Positions 1 to 8,523 of a DNA stretch of 64,000 bases are shown in pieces. Made by a program: the position numbers and the translations under genes. This DNA is from JBGLNJ01 sp041300525 (lineage in GTDB: Bacteria; Chloroflexota; Anaerolineae; Fen-1058), in contig JBGLNJ010000001.1 of assembly GCA_041300525.1 (NCBI GenBank), positions 1,302,001 to 1,366,000 on the forward strand. Direction: 5' to 3'. The notes below the pieces were generated by a model. It saw only the letters and a program-made list of their open reading frames with translations, had not been told where the DNA came from and did no database searches. How positions within the stretch are numbered: the first letter of the stretch is position 1; the number at the start of each line of letters is the position of its first letter.

Positions 1-1
1 C

Positions 2-1033
2 GAACAAGGCATCAACACACTGCGGCTTTCGGCGTATTTGTTTTACACACCGTCCGTCTACGGCGTCTCATACGAGCCGCTAACACCCATGATGGGCAAT
101 ACGCCGCCCATCTTTCCTTCGCGCTTCAATCCGCCGCCGGGCGATTATGCCATCAGCGCCTCTGCGCTGCAAGGCATCCCGCTCATCGCCGATCACGAGA
201 TGTTCGATTGGTTCCGCAAGCGCGAACCCGACGCCAAAGTAGGACACGCCATGTTTGTGTATCGCGTCCCACCCGGCCCGGCGCGTTCGTGGGTCGCTCA
301 ATGCACCACGCCGATCACGCCGCTCAAGCCGGAAGACATTGCCGAAGGCATGGGACGCTCCGACCTGCGGCCGGCTTTTTTTGACTGCGCGACAAGTTGG
401 CTGGCCCCAACCGGCGGGCAATCGCCCGGCTGGGTGATCCTGGCGCGCAGCGCGCAGGCAGGCAATCCGCGCTGGCTGGAAAAAGCTCGCCTGAGCTATG
501 AGCAAAAGCGTTCCGGCTTTACTCCGCCGTTCCGCGTGTATGAAGACGCGGGAACCGTAGACTGGCCGCGCAATCAACCGGTGCGAGTGGCGCCCTCCGA
601 GATTGGATTGGCCGATGCGCTCAACAAGCCGACGGTCAACCTGCCGGTAAACTTTGGGCCGCTGACACTGTTGGGCTATACCCTGGATCGCGCCGACCTT
701 AAATCGGGTGAAACCCTGCATCTGGAAACAATCTGGCGCGTGAACAGCGCGCCGGGCAGATTGCTTTCGTTGATGGCCCACGCGCTGGGCCCGGACGGGC
801 GTGTGATCGCCGCAGGCGATGGGTTGGGTGTGCTCATTGAAACCTGGCAACCCGGCGATGTGTTCATCCAACGCCACACGCTGACCCTGCCGGCCGATGC
901 GCCGCGCGGAGCCTATTGGCTGGAAACCGGGGCCTATTGGCTGGATGACGCGCTCCGCGAACGCTGGGCGGCGCAAGACTCCCGCGCAACGGGCGACCGC
1001 GCTCTTTTGACTGAACTACATTCCCAGCAATAA
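2..1033 (+). CDS. C-terminal part of a membrane glycosyltransferase-like protein (partial)
   Basis: The reading frame is open from base 2 and has no start in the window, so this is the 3' part of a longer gene. The visible 343 residues are mostly polar, without membrane segments, and look like a soluble C-terminal domain. The next gene (from 1132) starts with a membrane segment and a sequence typical of dolichyl-phosphate-mannose (GT39/PMT-like) membrane proteins that occur in tandem in Chloroflexota, which is why I suspect the same family here. That is inference from context; no catalytic motif is visible in the retained part. It could also be an unrelated exported or membrane protein. Confidence 0.45.
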   Translation, partial: EQGINTLRLSAYLFYTPSVYGVSYEPLTPMMGNTPPIFPSRFNPPPGDYAISASALQGIPLIADHEMFDWFRKREPDAKVGHAMFVYRVPPGPARSWVAQCTTPITPLKPEDIAEGMGRSDLRPAFFDCATSWLAPTGGQSPGWVILARSAQAGNPRWLEKARLSYEQKRSGFTPPFRVYEDAGTVDWPRNQPVRVAPSEIGLADALNKPTVNLPVNFGPLTLLGYTLDRADLKSGETLHLETIWRVNSAPGRLLSLMAHALGPDGRVIAAGDGLGVLIETWQPGDVFIQRHTLTLPADAPRGAYWLETGAYWLDDALRERWAAQDSRATGDRALLTELHSQQ

Positions 1034-1131
1034 CGCGAAAAAGATTGAGTGTCTCCGATTCCTGCGCGGCCCAGTCAAAATCAACTGACCGATAACGACG
1101 TATGGCGGATGCCGTTCAAGGTGAAACGACG

Positions 1132-1310
1132 ATGTCAACCCAATCCTCTTACAAAATCGCGGCGGCACTGTTCTGTGTCTTTCTGCCGTTCTATCTGCTC
1201 ATTTTTGGCGGGCACACCTACTCGCTCGACGAAGAGGTGCTGTACTATGTAACTGAAGGCATCGTCGAGCGAGGCTCACCGGCTCTCCCGCCAGACAATC
1301 CTGATCTGCC
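1132..1310 (+). pseudogene. N-terminal fragment of a GT39-like membrane protein
   Basis: The start chosen is ATG 1132 (an in-frame ATG at 1102 is also possible). A hydrophobic segment (about residues 7-22) is followed by GGHTYSLDEEVLYYVTEG and a VERGSPALPP stretch, which resembles the first membrane helix and first periplasmic loop of PMT/GT39-type glycosyltransferases. At about 1306-1312 the frame runs without a stop into an unrelated peptide-binding protein, so about 60 residues of this protein survive. The family assignment comes from remembered family appearance and is moderate. Confidence 0.5.
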
Positions 1311-2010
1311 CATAGACAAGAAAGCCATCGTAGACGCCTTTTACGGCGGCAACGGCTTGGTCGCCAGAACCTTTATCCCGCCCGCGCTCTGGGGACATCC
1401 CAAGGACCTCGTTGACTATGAGTACAACCCCGACAAAGCCAAGGCGCTCTTGGCCGAGGCTGGCTACAAGGACGGCTTGAAGGAAGTCACGCTGGCCGAC
1501 GGCAAGAAAGGCCCAGTCGAGTTCTGGTACATGCCCGTCTCGCGCCCGTACTATCAGGTCCCCAAGGACATTGCCGAAGCGATGGCGGCCGACTTGGCCA
1601 AGATCGGCGTCAAGGTCGAGCTCAAGACGGTGGACTGGGCTGTCTATCTGGACAAGCGGTCCAAGGGCGAGTTGCCGTTGTACATGCTGGGCTGGACCGG
1701 CGATAACGGCGACCCGGACAACTTTATCTGCTACTTTTTCTGCCTGGATGCCAAGGACTCGCCCAAGGCGAATGAAGGCTTTTTTGCCGACAAGCCAGTG
1801 TCCGACATCCTGAAGAAGGCGCAGGTACTGATCAAGCAAGAAGACCGTTCCCCGCTGTACGGTCAAGCAGAGCAATTGGTGCATGATGGCGCCCTCCGCA
1901 TCTTTATTGCTCACAACCAGCCGGCGTTGGCCCTTAGCGCCAAGGTCAAGGGCTACATTACCAACCCGACCGGCACCGAGTTCTTTAACACGGTCGAGGT
2001 CGCTCCGTAA
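1311..2010 (+). pseudogene. Peptide ABC transporter substrate-binding protein, C-terminal half only
   Basis: From IDKKAIVDAFYGG onward this is the C-terminal lobe of an SBP_bac_5 (DppA/OppA family) extracytoplasmic binding protein. Typical features are NPDKAKALLAEAGYKDG, the DLAKIGVKVELKTVDW strand and GWTGDNGDPDNF. Family members are usually 500-600 residues; only about 232 remain, without signal peptide or N-terminal lobe. It directly precedes dppB, the normal place for the binding protein, so the downstream half is in its native position and the 5' half has been replaced by the glycosyltransferase start. The hybrid would carry a membrane anchor but could not bind peptide as the family does. 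Confidence 0.85.
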
Positions 2011-2079
2011 CACTCGCGCTTAGACGGTGGGCGGCGGGCGGTTCTGTCTGCCGTCCACCTGTTGCCAAAAGAACAAATC

Positions 2080-2121
2080 AGACCTGACAGGTTTCACGCC
2101 GAAGGCGAACCTGTCAGGTCT
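2080..2121. repeat. Dispersed palindromic repeat, copy 1
   Basis: Perfect 14-base arms AGACCTGACAGGTT (2080-2093) and AACCTGTCAGGTCT (2108-2121) enclose a smaller CGCC-GAA-GGCG hairpin. The same arms recur at 47717-47766, and a related longer palindrome lies at 40700-40736, all between genes. The copy sits in the 255-base gap between the binding-protein remnant and dppB, where it could also act as an RNA stabiliser or partial terminator. The rest of the gap holds nothing I recognise. Confidence 0.85.
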
Positions 2122-2265
2122 ACCCAATAGGTCTAGCGTAACTGTTCGGCCCCCCCACAGGTTCGGCCAGTGTAGGATTGAAGCGGCTGGCTTGCGGAGT
2201 AGCATTGTCTTCCTTGTAATAACCCGTGGGAGGGCCGCGCAATTACCATCGAGTAAAGGAGACCT

Positions 2266-3270
2266 GTGATCGGATACATCTTTCGCCGTGTTTTATCGGT
2301 CATACCCGTTCTGATCGGCATCACCATACTTGTTTTCAGCCTCATTCACCTCATCCCCGGTGATGCGGCTACGGCGATCCTGGGTGAGCGCGCCACACCG
2401 GAAAGTTTGGCCCAAGTGCGCGAGAGCCTGGGCTTGGACAAGCCGCTCTGGCAACAATACCTGATTTACATGAGCAAGGTGCTGCGCGGCGACCTGGGCA
2501 TATCCATCCTGCGGCGCGACCCCATCGCCGAGGGTTTATTGATCCGATTCCCCGCCACCATCGAGTTGTGCGTGGCGTCCACCATCATTGCCATTATCTT
2601 GGGCATTCCGGCGGGCGTGTTTTCGGCCGTCCGGCACAATTCGTGGTTTGATAACGGCACCATGTTGCTCTCGCTGGCAGGCGTTTCCATGCCCATTTTC
2701 TGGCTGGGCTTGATGATGCAAGCCTTGTTCAGTGTCATCTTGGGCTGGTTCCCCACCAGCGCGCGCATGGGTGTCATGCTCAATTATCAGCCGGTCACTC
2801 ATTTTGTCCTGATAGACACGATTTCGCAGGGCAACTGGGCATTGCTGGTGGATTGGCTGCGCCACTTGGTCATGCCGGCCGTCGCGCTCAGCACCATCCC
2901 GCTCGCCACGATTGCGCGCATGACGCGCTCCTCGATGCTCGATGTGCTGGGGCAAGACTATGTGCGCACGGCTTGGGCCAAGGGGATGCGCTTTTCCACC
3001 GTGGTGCTCAAGCACGCGCTGCGCAACGCGTTGCTGCCGATTGTGACGGTATCCGGCATCATCCTCGGCAGTCTGTTGAGCGGCGCGGTCTTGACCGAGA
3101 CGATCTTTTCGTGGCCCGGCATTGGACATTGGGTGTTCGAGTCCATCCAGGCACGCGACTATCCGATCGTCCAGGGCGTCACACTATTTACAACCGTGCT
3201 CGTCGTGTTCATCAACTTGCTAGTGGACATCTCGTACGCCGTCCTCGATCCGCGCATTCGCTTGCAGTAA
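2266..3270 (+). CDS. dppB: Di/oligopeptide ABC transporter permease (DppB/OppB type)
   Basis: Inner-membrane permease of a peptide importer, 334 residues, the usual family length. The start is GTG 2266, preceded by AAAGGAG with good spacing. An N-terminal helix (IFRRVLSVIPVLIGITILVFSLIHLIPGD-type opening) is the hallmark of DppB/OppB, followed by about six membrane helices. The cytoplasmic EAA-like loop is visible as GQDYVRTAWAKGM followed by LRNALLPIVT, which couples to the ATPases. It is the first intact gene of dppBCDF. The binding protein upstream is truncated, so substrate delivery would need another binding protein. Confidence 0.92.
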   Translation: MIGYIFRRVLSVIPVLIGITILVFSLIHLIPGDAATAILGERATPESLAQVRESLGLDKPLWQQYLIYMSKVLRGDLGISILRRDPIAEGLLIRFPATIELCVASTIIAIILGIPAGVFSAVRHNSWFDNGTMLLSLAGVSMPIFWLGLMMQALFSVILGWFPTSARMGVMLNYQPVTHFVLIDTISQGNWALLVDWLRHLVMPAVALSTIPLATIARMTRSSMLDVLGQDYVRTAWAKGMRFSTVVLKHALRNALLPIVTVSGIILGSLLSGAVLTETIFSWPGIGHWVFESIQARDYPIVQGVTLFTTVLVVFINLLVDISYAVLDPRIRLQ

Positions 3271-3282
3271 GATAGAGGCGGG

Positions 3283-3308
3283 AGATAGAGATAGAGATAG
3301 AGATAGAG
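3283..3308. repeat. AGATAG hexamer tandem repeat
   Basis: Four perfect copies of AGATAG plus two bases lie directly before the dppC start codon, in the 39-base dppB-dppC gap. They occupy the place where a Shine-Dalgarno sequence would be expected. The array could expand or contract and alter dppC translation; that is inference. Confidence 0.8.
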
Positions 3309-3309
3309 T

Positions 3310-4215
3310 ATGAGTCAAGTCACGTTTGATGAAATCAGTCAACGCGCTGAGGCCATTACCACGCCGGTCCGCAGCCCGCTGCAAATCGTGTCGCGCCGGC
3401 TCATCCGACATCGTTCGGCCCAAATGGGCATGGCGTTGATCGCGTTCCTTTTGCTGGTGGCTATCTTGGCCCCCGTCGTCTTGCCGTATGATGCGACAGT
3501 GGACTCGAACCCGGTCAACCGCCTCAAGCCGCCCAGCGGAGAGCATTGGTTCGGGACCGATTCGCTGGGGCGGGATGTGCTCGTTCGCATTGCGCACGGC
3601 GCGCGCGTATCGCTCGCAGTCGGCATTGTGACCGTGGCGTTAGCAATCGCCATCGGCGCGCCGGTCGGCCTGATATCGGGCTTGGTCGGCGGCTGGCTGG
3701 ACAATGTCCTGATGCGCCTGATAGATATCTTGCAGGCCTTTCCCTACTTGTTGCTGGCGATCTCCATTGTGGCGATGATGGGGCCTGGAATCGGCAATAC
3801 GCTGCTCGCGATCAGTATCGTCAGCATTCCCAATTATGCGCGTCTGGCTCGCTCGATGGCGATTTATCTGCGCGAGCAGGATTTCATCATGGCGTCGCGC
3901 AGCCTGGGCGTGGGAGAGGGCAACATCTTGTTGGAGCACATCTTGCCCAACAGCCTCTCGCCCCTCATCGTGCAGGCCTCGCTCGGCGTGGCGGCGGCCA
4001 TCATCAGTGCGGCGGCGTTGGGCTTTTTGGGCCTGGGGCAGCAGCCGCCGTGGCCCGAATGGGGCGCGATGCTTTCAGATTCATCCAAGTTCCTGGCGTC
4101 GGGCGCGTGGTGGGCGCTCACCTTCCCCGGCGTGGCCATCATGCTCAGCGTGCTGGGCTTTAATCTGTTGGGCGATGGATTGCGCGATGTGCTCGACCCG
4201 CGCCTGAAACGCTAG
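3310..4215 (+). CDS. dppC: Di/oligopeptide ABC transporter permease (DppC/OppC type)
   Basis: Second permease subunit, 301 residues. It has the typical DppC N-terminal cytoplasmic segment (RRLIRHRSAQMGMALIAF), a first membrane helix, the periplasmic motif HWFGTDSLGRDVLVRI that marks this subfamily, then five more helices with the EAA loop REQDFIMASRSLGVGEGNILLEHILPN cut here across its core. It pairs with DppB and rests on the DppD/DppF ATPases. The ATG at 3310 has no clear ribosome site; a hexamer repeat lies where one should be, so translation may depend on coupling to dppB or on repeat number. Confidence 0.92.
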   Translation: MSQVTFDEISQRAEAITTPVRSPLQIVSRRLIRHRSAQMGMALIAFLLLVAILAPVVLPYDATVDSNPVNRLKPPSGEHWFGTDSLGRDVLVRIAHGARVSLAVGIVTVALAIAIGAPVGLISGLVGGWLDNVLMRLIDILQAFPYLLLAISIVAMMGPGIGNTLLAISIVSIPNYARLARSMAIYLREQDFIMASRSLGVGEGNILLEHILPNSLSPLIVQASLGVAAAIISAAALGFLGLGQQPPWPEWGAMLSDSSKFLASGAWWALTFPGVAIMLSVLGFNLLGDGLRDVLDPRLKR

Positions 4216-4257
4216 ACATTTCATCACCCAACCGCCTAATCAAAGAGGTCACTGGAC

Positions 4258-5241
4258 GTGCCAAGCGACGATAAACTACTACAAGTCAAAAACCTAAAGA
4301 CACATTTTTTTACCGAAGACGGCGTGGTCAAAGCCGTGGATGGCGTGGACTTTGAGTTGAGACGCGGCGAGATCTTGGGGTTGGTGGGCGAGTCCGGCTG
4401 CGGCAAGTCGGTCACGTCGTTTTCGATCATGCGGCTGATCGGCCAGCCCGGCAAGATTGTCGCAGGCCAAATCTGGTTCGATGGGCGGGACCTGTGCAAG
4501 TTGTCTGAAAAGGATATGCGTCAGATCCGGGGCGACCGCATCTCGATGATCTTTCAGCAGCCCACGTCATGCCTGAACCCGGTCTTTAAAGCGGGCGACC
4601 AGATTGCCGAAGTGCTGGAAATTCACCAGAACCTAGGCAAAGAAAAAGGCTGGGAGCGCACGATCGAGCTGCTCAAGCTGGTGGGCATCCCCGAGCCGGA
4701 AAAGCGGGCGAATTCGTATCCACACGAGCTTTCGGGTGGGATGGCTCAACGGGTGATGATTGCAATGGCGCTGGCGTGCGTGCCGGAGCTCCTCATCGCC
4801 GACGAGCCGACGACAGCCCTCGATGTGACCATCCAGGCGCAAATCCTGACCTTGATGCGCGACCTTCATAACAACCTGGAAACTTCGATCATCCTGATCA
4901 CGCACGACCTGGGCATCGTGGCGGATATGTGTGAGCGGGTCGCCATCATGTATGCCGGGCGCATCGTGGAACAAACAGACGTGCGGACGCTATTCAAAAA
5001 TCCCCAACATCCCTACACGCGCGGCTTGATCGGCTCTGTTCCCGTCCTGGGTCAGATCAAGACGGAGCTGGAAGTGATCCCCGGCAGCGTGCCCAACCTG
5101 ATTGAACTGCCGCCGGGCTGTCGTTTTGCGCCGCGTTGTCGCGCCCGGCTGGAGCGCAAGCTGCAGAAATGCAGTGAGCAAGAACCCGAGCTGTTGCCCA
5201 TCGGTATCAATCACACCGTGCGCTGCTGGCTGTACGAGTGA
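4258..5241 (+). CDS. dppD: Peptide ABC transporter ATP-binding protein (DppD type)
   Basis: ATPase subunit of the peptide importer, 327 residues. Start GTG 4258 follows AAAGAGGT. Walker A GESGCGKS (about residues 43-50), Q-loop FQQPTS, ABC signature LSGGM, Walker B LLIADEPTTALD and H-loop ITHDLG are all present. The C-terminal oligo_HPY region has the cysteine-rich segment PPGCRFAPRCRARLERKLQKC, which in DppD/OppD relatives can hold an iron-sulfur cluster. It lies 42 bases after dppC and is followed by dppF, so one transcript is likely. Confidence 0.93.
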   Translation: MPSDDKLLQVKNLKTHFFTEDGVVKAVDGVDFELRRGEILGLVGESGCGKSVTSFSIMRLIGQPGKIVAGQIWFDGRDLCKLSEKDMRQIRGDRISMIFQQPTSCLNPVFKAGDQIAEVLEIHQNLGKEKGWERTIELLKLVGIPEPEKRANSYPHELSGGMAQRVMIAMALACVPELLIADEPTTALDVTIQAQILTLMRDLHNNLETSIILITHDLGIVADMCERVAIMYAGRIVEQTDVRTLFKNPQHPYTRGLIGSVPVLGQIKTELEVIPGSVPNLIELPPGCRFAPRCRARLERKLQKCSEQEPELLPIGINHTVRCWLYE

Positions 5242-5303
5242 CACTTGCTGCGCGCGGCGCGGCTCTTCACGCAACGCGCGCAACCCAAACTGCCAATCGA
5301 GTG

Positions 5304-6293
5304 ATGTCTATGCTCAACGAGAATCTCATTGAGGTCAAGAACCTGAAAAAGTATTTCCCGGTTCGCGGCGGAATTTTGCAGCGCGTTCAAGCCTGGGTTC
5401 AGGCCGTGGACGATGTGAGCTTTGCCGTGCGCCGAGGCGAATGTCTGGGCCTGGTGGGCGAATCCGGCTGTGGCAAGACCACCGTCGGGCGGACGATCTT
5501 GCGCCTGATCCCAGCCACGGCGGGACAGGTGATATTTGAGGGACGTGATTTGTTCGCGCTGCGAGGCGACCAAGTCAAAGCGATACGGCGTGACATGCAG
5601 ATCATTTTCCAGGATCCCTATTCCTCCCTCGATCCTCGCATGCCCATCGGCGAAAGCGTTGGCGAAGGGTTGAAAGCGCACGGCATAACGAACGCCCGCG
5701 AGCGGAACGAGACCGTCGTCAACATGCTGCGCAAGGTGGGCCTGGAAGAATATCACGCCCGGCGATACCCGCACGAGTTTTCCGGCGGCCAACGCCAGCG
5801 CATCGGCATCGCGCGCGCTCTGGCAACGCGCCCCAAGTTTATCGTGTGCGACGAGCCGGTCAGCGCGCTGGACGTTTCGATCCAGGCGCAAGGGCTCAAC
5901 ATCTTGCGCGAGCTGCCGCGCGAGTTCCAGTTGACCTATATGTTCATCGCGCACAACATGAGCGTCGTCGAGCACAACAGCGACCGTGTGGCGGTGATGT
6001 ACCTGGGCAAGATCGTCGAGGTGACCGACCGGCGAACGCTATACAACAACCCGCAACATCCGTACACTCGGGCGCTCATGTCGGCCATCCCCATCCCCGA
6101 GCCTGACCTGCAGCGCGAGCGCATCGTGCTGACGGGTGATGTTCCCAGCCCCCTCCACCCGCCGTCGGGCTGCCGCTTTCACACGCGCTGCCCTGTGGCG
6201 TTCGACCGCTGCCAGGTGGAAGAGCCGCCGCTGGTTGACCTGGGCGGCGAGCACTTTGCCGCCTGCCACTTGCGCCAACCTGGCTCGCTCTAG
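5304..6293 (+). CDS. dppF: Peptide ABC transporter ATP-binding protein (DppF type)
   Basis: Second ATPase of the importer, about 329 residues from ATG 5304. The frame is open further upstream to the dppD stop, but homology begins with LIEVKNLKKYFPV. An alternative ATG lies at 5310. Walker A GESGCGKT, signature FSGGQRQRIGIARAL, Walker B FIVCDEPVSALDVS and a C-terminal oligo_HPY segment with GCRFHTRCPVAFDRC are visible. The H-loop reads IAHNMS where IAHDLS or ISHDLS is usual; the histidine is kept. It closes the dpp run and is followed by a hairpin at 6301. Confidence 0.92.
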   Translation: MSMLNENLIEVKNLKKYFPVRGGILQRVQAWVQAVDDVSFAVRRGECLGLVGESGCGKTTVGRTILRLIPATAGQVIFEGRDLFALRGDQVKAIRRDMQIIFQDPYSSLDPRMPIGESVGEGLKAHGITNARERNETVVNMLRKVGLEEYHARRYPHEFSGGQRQRIGIARALATRPKFIVCDEPVSALDVSIQAQGLNILRELPREFQLTYMFIAHNMSVVEHNSDRVAVMYLGKIVEVTDRRTLYNNPQHPYTRALMSAIPIPEPDLQRERIVLTGDVPSPLHPPSGCRFHTRCPVAFDRCQVEEPPLVDLGGEHFAACHLRQPGSL

Positions 6294-6300
6294 CCCTTAT

Positions 6301-6355
6301 CCTTGCGAGGGGTTAGTCCGAGTTCGCTACGTAATGAGCGAAAACCCTCGCAAGG
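6301..6355 (+). terminator. Two-part hairpin after dppF, possible terminator
   Basis: Arms CCTTGCGAGGG (6301-6311) and CCCTCGCAAGG (6345-6355) pair perfectly, and an inner stem TTCGCT/AGCGAA closes the loop. No T-run follows, so this is either a weak terminator or a dispersed palindrome of the kind seen elsewhere in the window. Confidence 0.5.
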
Positions 6356-6397
6356 TTCAGGATATCATGCCGTCCACCACGGGCATAAGCTTTGTGA

Positions 6398-6403
6398 TAT
6401 AAT
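6398..6403 (+). promoter_or_regulatory. Candidate -10 box before the Uma2 gene
   Basis: A perfect TATAAT lies 45 bases before the Uma2 start. The expected -35 position reads CACCAC and is weak, so the promoter call rests on the -10 only. Confidence 0.4.
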
Positions 6404-6447
6404 CAAGCCAGACGAATGACCTGACGGGATTTGCCTCGGAGGTCAAG

Positions 6448-7053
6448 ATGGCAGCAAACCCTAAAACAGTAGAACGGCCAAGACCCACCTATGCCGTCGC
6501 CGAACTCTTTCCGAGGGAAGGAGAGTGGACGGAAGAAGACTATTTGGCGCTGGACACCAACCACATCATCGAGCTCTCCGACGGCAACCTGGAGGTGGCT
6601 GAGATGCCGACAGATCTTCATCAGCTCATCTTGATGCGCCTGGTGATGACTATCTTTGCCTGGGCGTCTCGAACCAAGTTAGGTCGGGTACGTTTCTCCG
6701 CCTTGCCGGTTCGTCTCTGGCCGGGCAAGATTCGTGAGCCTGATCTGGTCTTTATGGCCACCGCGCACCTCAACCGTATCACTCAGAAATATTGGGGGAT
6801 TCCAGACCTGGTGGCCGAAATCATCTCGCCGGGGAATCCCGATCACGACCGCGTGCGCAAAAAGCAGGAATATGCCAGGGCCGGAATCCCAGAGTACTGG
6901 ATCGTGGACCCCGGCGAGAAAACCATCGAGGTGTACCGGCTGCGGACAAGGCAGTATCGGTTAGACCGAACCTTGGGCATTGACGATACGCTCACCTCAG
7001 CGCAGTTGCCGGGATTTGAGTTGGCGTTGGCGGACCTCTTTGCCGAAGAGTGA
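6448..7053 (+). CDS. Uma2 family (DUF820) restriction-endonuclease-like protein
   Basis: A 201-residue protein of the Uma2/DUF820 family, which has the PD-(D/E)XK nuclease fold and is highly multiplied in cyanobacteria and Chloroflexota. Visible family marks are EEDYLALDTNHIIELSDGNLEV near the N-terminus, EPDLVF (about residues 95-100), PDLVAEIISPGN with the catalytic E, then RKKQEYARAGIPEYWIVDP and a terminal strand. The active-site D and E-x-S positions are kept. ATG 6448 follows GGAGGTCAAG. In this family the biological role is unknown; it stands alone here, upstream of an unrelated nucleotidyltransferase. Confidence 0.9.
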   Translation: MAANPKTVERPRPTYAVAELFPREGEWTEEDYLALDTNHIIELSDGNLEVAEMPTDLHQLILMRLVMTIFAWASRTKLGRVRFSALPVRLWPGKIREPDLVFMATAHLNRITQKYWGIPDLVAEIISPGNPDHDRVRKKQEYARAGIPEYWIVDPGEKTIEVYRLRTRQYRLDRTLGIDDTLTSAQLPGFELALADLFAEE

Positions 7054-7066
7054 CAGTTCACCTCAG

Positions 7067-7657
7067 ATGATCTCTGCTATCGTTTTAGCCGCCGGACTTT
7101 CCCGGCGAATGGGCGCCAACAAGTTGCTGCTCCCCTTTGGGGAGCGCACTGTTTTGGGCCAGGTCGTCACAGTGCTGCAGAGTTGCCCACTCGATGAAAT
7201 CATCGCCGTCACCGGGCACGAACGCGAGAAAATCGAACAGGGCCGCTATCCTGACAGCGCCCCACCCCTCCGCTTTGTGTACAACCCCAATTATGCCACC
7301 GGCGAGATGCTGTCGTCCATCCAGGTGGGACTGGCGGCGATGCGAGACGCTTCGCGCTGCGACGCGGCGCTGATCGTGCTCGGCGATCATCCCCTCATCG
7401 AGCGGCGGATTGTGGAGCAGGTCATCGCCGCGCACGAGCCGGGCACGGTCGTCGTCCCTAGCTTTAATCGGCGCGGCGGCCATCCGATTCTGATTGACCG
7501 CGCGTGCTGGCCCGAGGTGCTCGCGCTGCCGCTCAGCGCGAACTTGCGACAAGTGTTGCGCGCTCACGCGGACTGGCTGCGCTACATCGTCGTAGATAGC
7601 GAAACCATTTTGCGTGATGTGGATACGCCGGAGGATTACAGTCGTCTAGTCTCCTAG
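7067..7657 (+). CDS. Nucleotidyltransferase, MobA/MocA-like (molybdenum cofactor guanylyl/cytidylyltransferase family)
   Basis: 196 residues from ATG 7067 (the frame is open upstream but overlaps the Uma2 gene). The N-terminal LAAGLSRRMGANKLLLPFG is the NTP-binding signature of the MobA/MocA family; GDHPLIER supplies the metal-binding aspartate and RGGHPILIDR the later conserved loop. MocA transfers CMP to molybdopterin for molybdenum hydroxylases; no other molybdenum gene is present, so the exact substrate is open. It starts 13 bases after the Uma2 stop. Confidence 0.82.
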   Translation: MISAIVLAAGLSRRMGANKLLLPFGERTVLGQVVTVLQSCPLDEIIAVTGHEREKIEQGRYPDSAPPLRFVYNPNYATGEMLSSIQVGLAAMRDASRCDAALIVLGDHPLIERRIVEQVIAAHEPGTVVVPSFNRRGGHPILIDRACWPEVLALPLSANLRQVLRAHADWLRYIVVDSETILRDVDTPEDYSRLVS

Positions 7658-7742
7658 CCATATTGTCGTGCGTGGCCCTGACGCTGCCACAGGGTATGCA
7701 CTTCCAGCATTGGCGGCCCTGCCATAACATGGGAGAGAGTCT

Positions 7743-8456
7743 ATGTCTATTCACTTTGCCTTCCTGGTTCTCCAAGAGCACCCCTACGGTCGAGAAATGC
7801 TGCGTGTTCTCTTGATGCACGGCTTGAGACCCAGCGTGATCGTTGAGGAAGTATCACGTGTTGCAGATGAGGAAAGAGATAAATTCATCGCACGCATGGC
7901 TGGACAACCACTGCCGCCCGCCATCGCCGACCTCGCGGCCGGCTCGAACATCATCCATCAAAAAGTAGACAACCACAACAGTCCGGCTTGCCGCGAAATG
8001 CTAGCCAAGCTTGCCCCAGACCTTTTGGTGCTGGGTGGCACCCGGATCATCCGTCCGCACATCTTGGCTATCCCGCCCCGCGGCACCCTCAACGCCCATC
8101 CGGGGCTTTTGCCCTGGTTGCGCGGCTCTGCATCTGTGGGCTGGGCTTTATACAAAGACCTGCCAGTGGGTGTCACCGTCCATTTCCTAGACCCAAGCGT
8201 TGACACCGGGACCATCATCCTGCAGCGGCAATTGCCGGTCAAGCGGGGCGATACTTACGAGAGCATCAACGGGCGAGTGTCTACACTTGCCGGAGAACTG
8301 ATGGCAGAGACGCTGGCTCTCTTTGAGCGCGGCGAAGTCAAAGGGACACCCCAAGATGTGAGCGTGGGCGAAACACTCCGGGTGATTCCCTCACAGCTCT
8401 TGGAAGAGGCCAAGGCCCGGCTGGCCGAAGGACACTATCGTCATTTCGCAGATTGA
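7743..8456 (+). CDS. Formyltransferase family protein
   Basis: 237 residues with the N-terminal formyltransferase fold. The key segment is LLVLGGTRIIRPHILAIPPRGTLNAHPGLLPWLRGSAS cut across two halves: the N-A-H-P-G-L-L-P core holds the catalytic Asn and His, and VTVHFLDPSVDTGTII contains the conserved Asp of the family. It lacks the C-terminal tRNA-binding domain of Fmt, so it is a stand-alone formyl transferase that may act on a sugar nucleotide or small amine. The start at ATG 7743 follows GGGAGAGAG. Nothing adjacent identifies the substrate. Confidence 0.82.
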   Translation: MSIHFAFLVLQEHPYGREMLRVLLMHGLRPSVIVEEVSRVADEERDKFIARMAGQPLPPAIADLAAGSNIIHQKVDNHNSPACREMLAKLAPDLLVLGGTRIIRPHILAIPPRGTLNAHPGLLPWLRGSASVGWALYKDLPVGVTVHFLDPSVDTGTIILQRQLPVKRGDTYESINGRVSTLAGELMAETLALFERGEVKGTPQDVSVGETLRVIPSQLLEEAKARLAEGHYRHFAD

Positions 8457-8479
8457 GAGGCACACTATCGTGATATAAT
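8453..8479 (+). promoter_or_regulatory. Candidate promoter of the GH3 gene
   Basis: TTGAGA (8453-8458) and a perfect TATAAT (8474-8479) are 15 bases apart, slightly short. The ATG of the GH3 gene is 44 bases further on. Confidence 0.45.
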
Positions 8480-8523
8480 CTTGGCACGAGTGTTCAGCCA
8501 TCCGCCCTCGGCGAGCAACCGAA

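Noticed and set aside
3283..3308. CRISPR or phage repeat
   Set aside because: Six-base units without spacers; a simple sequence repeat.
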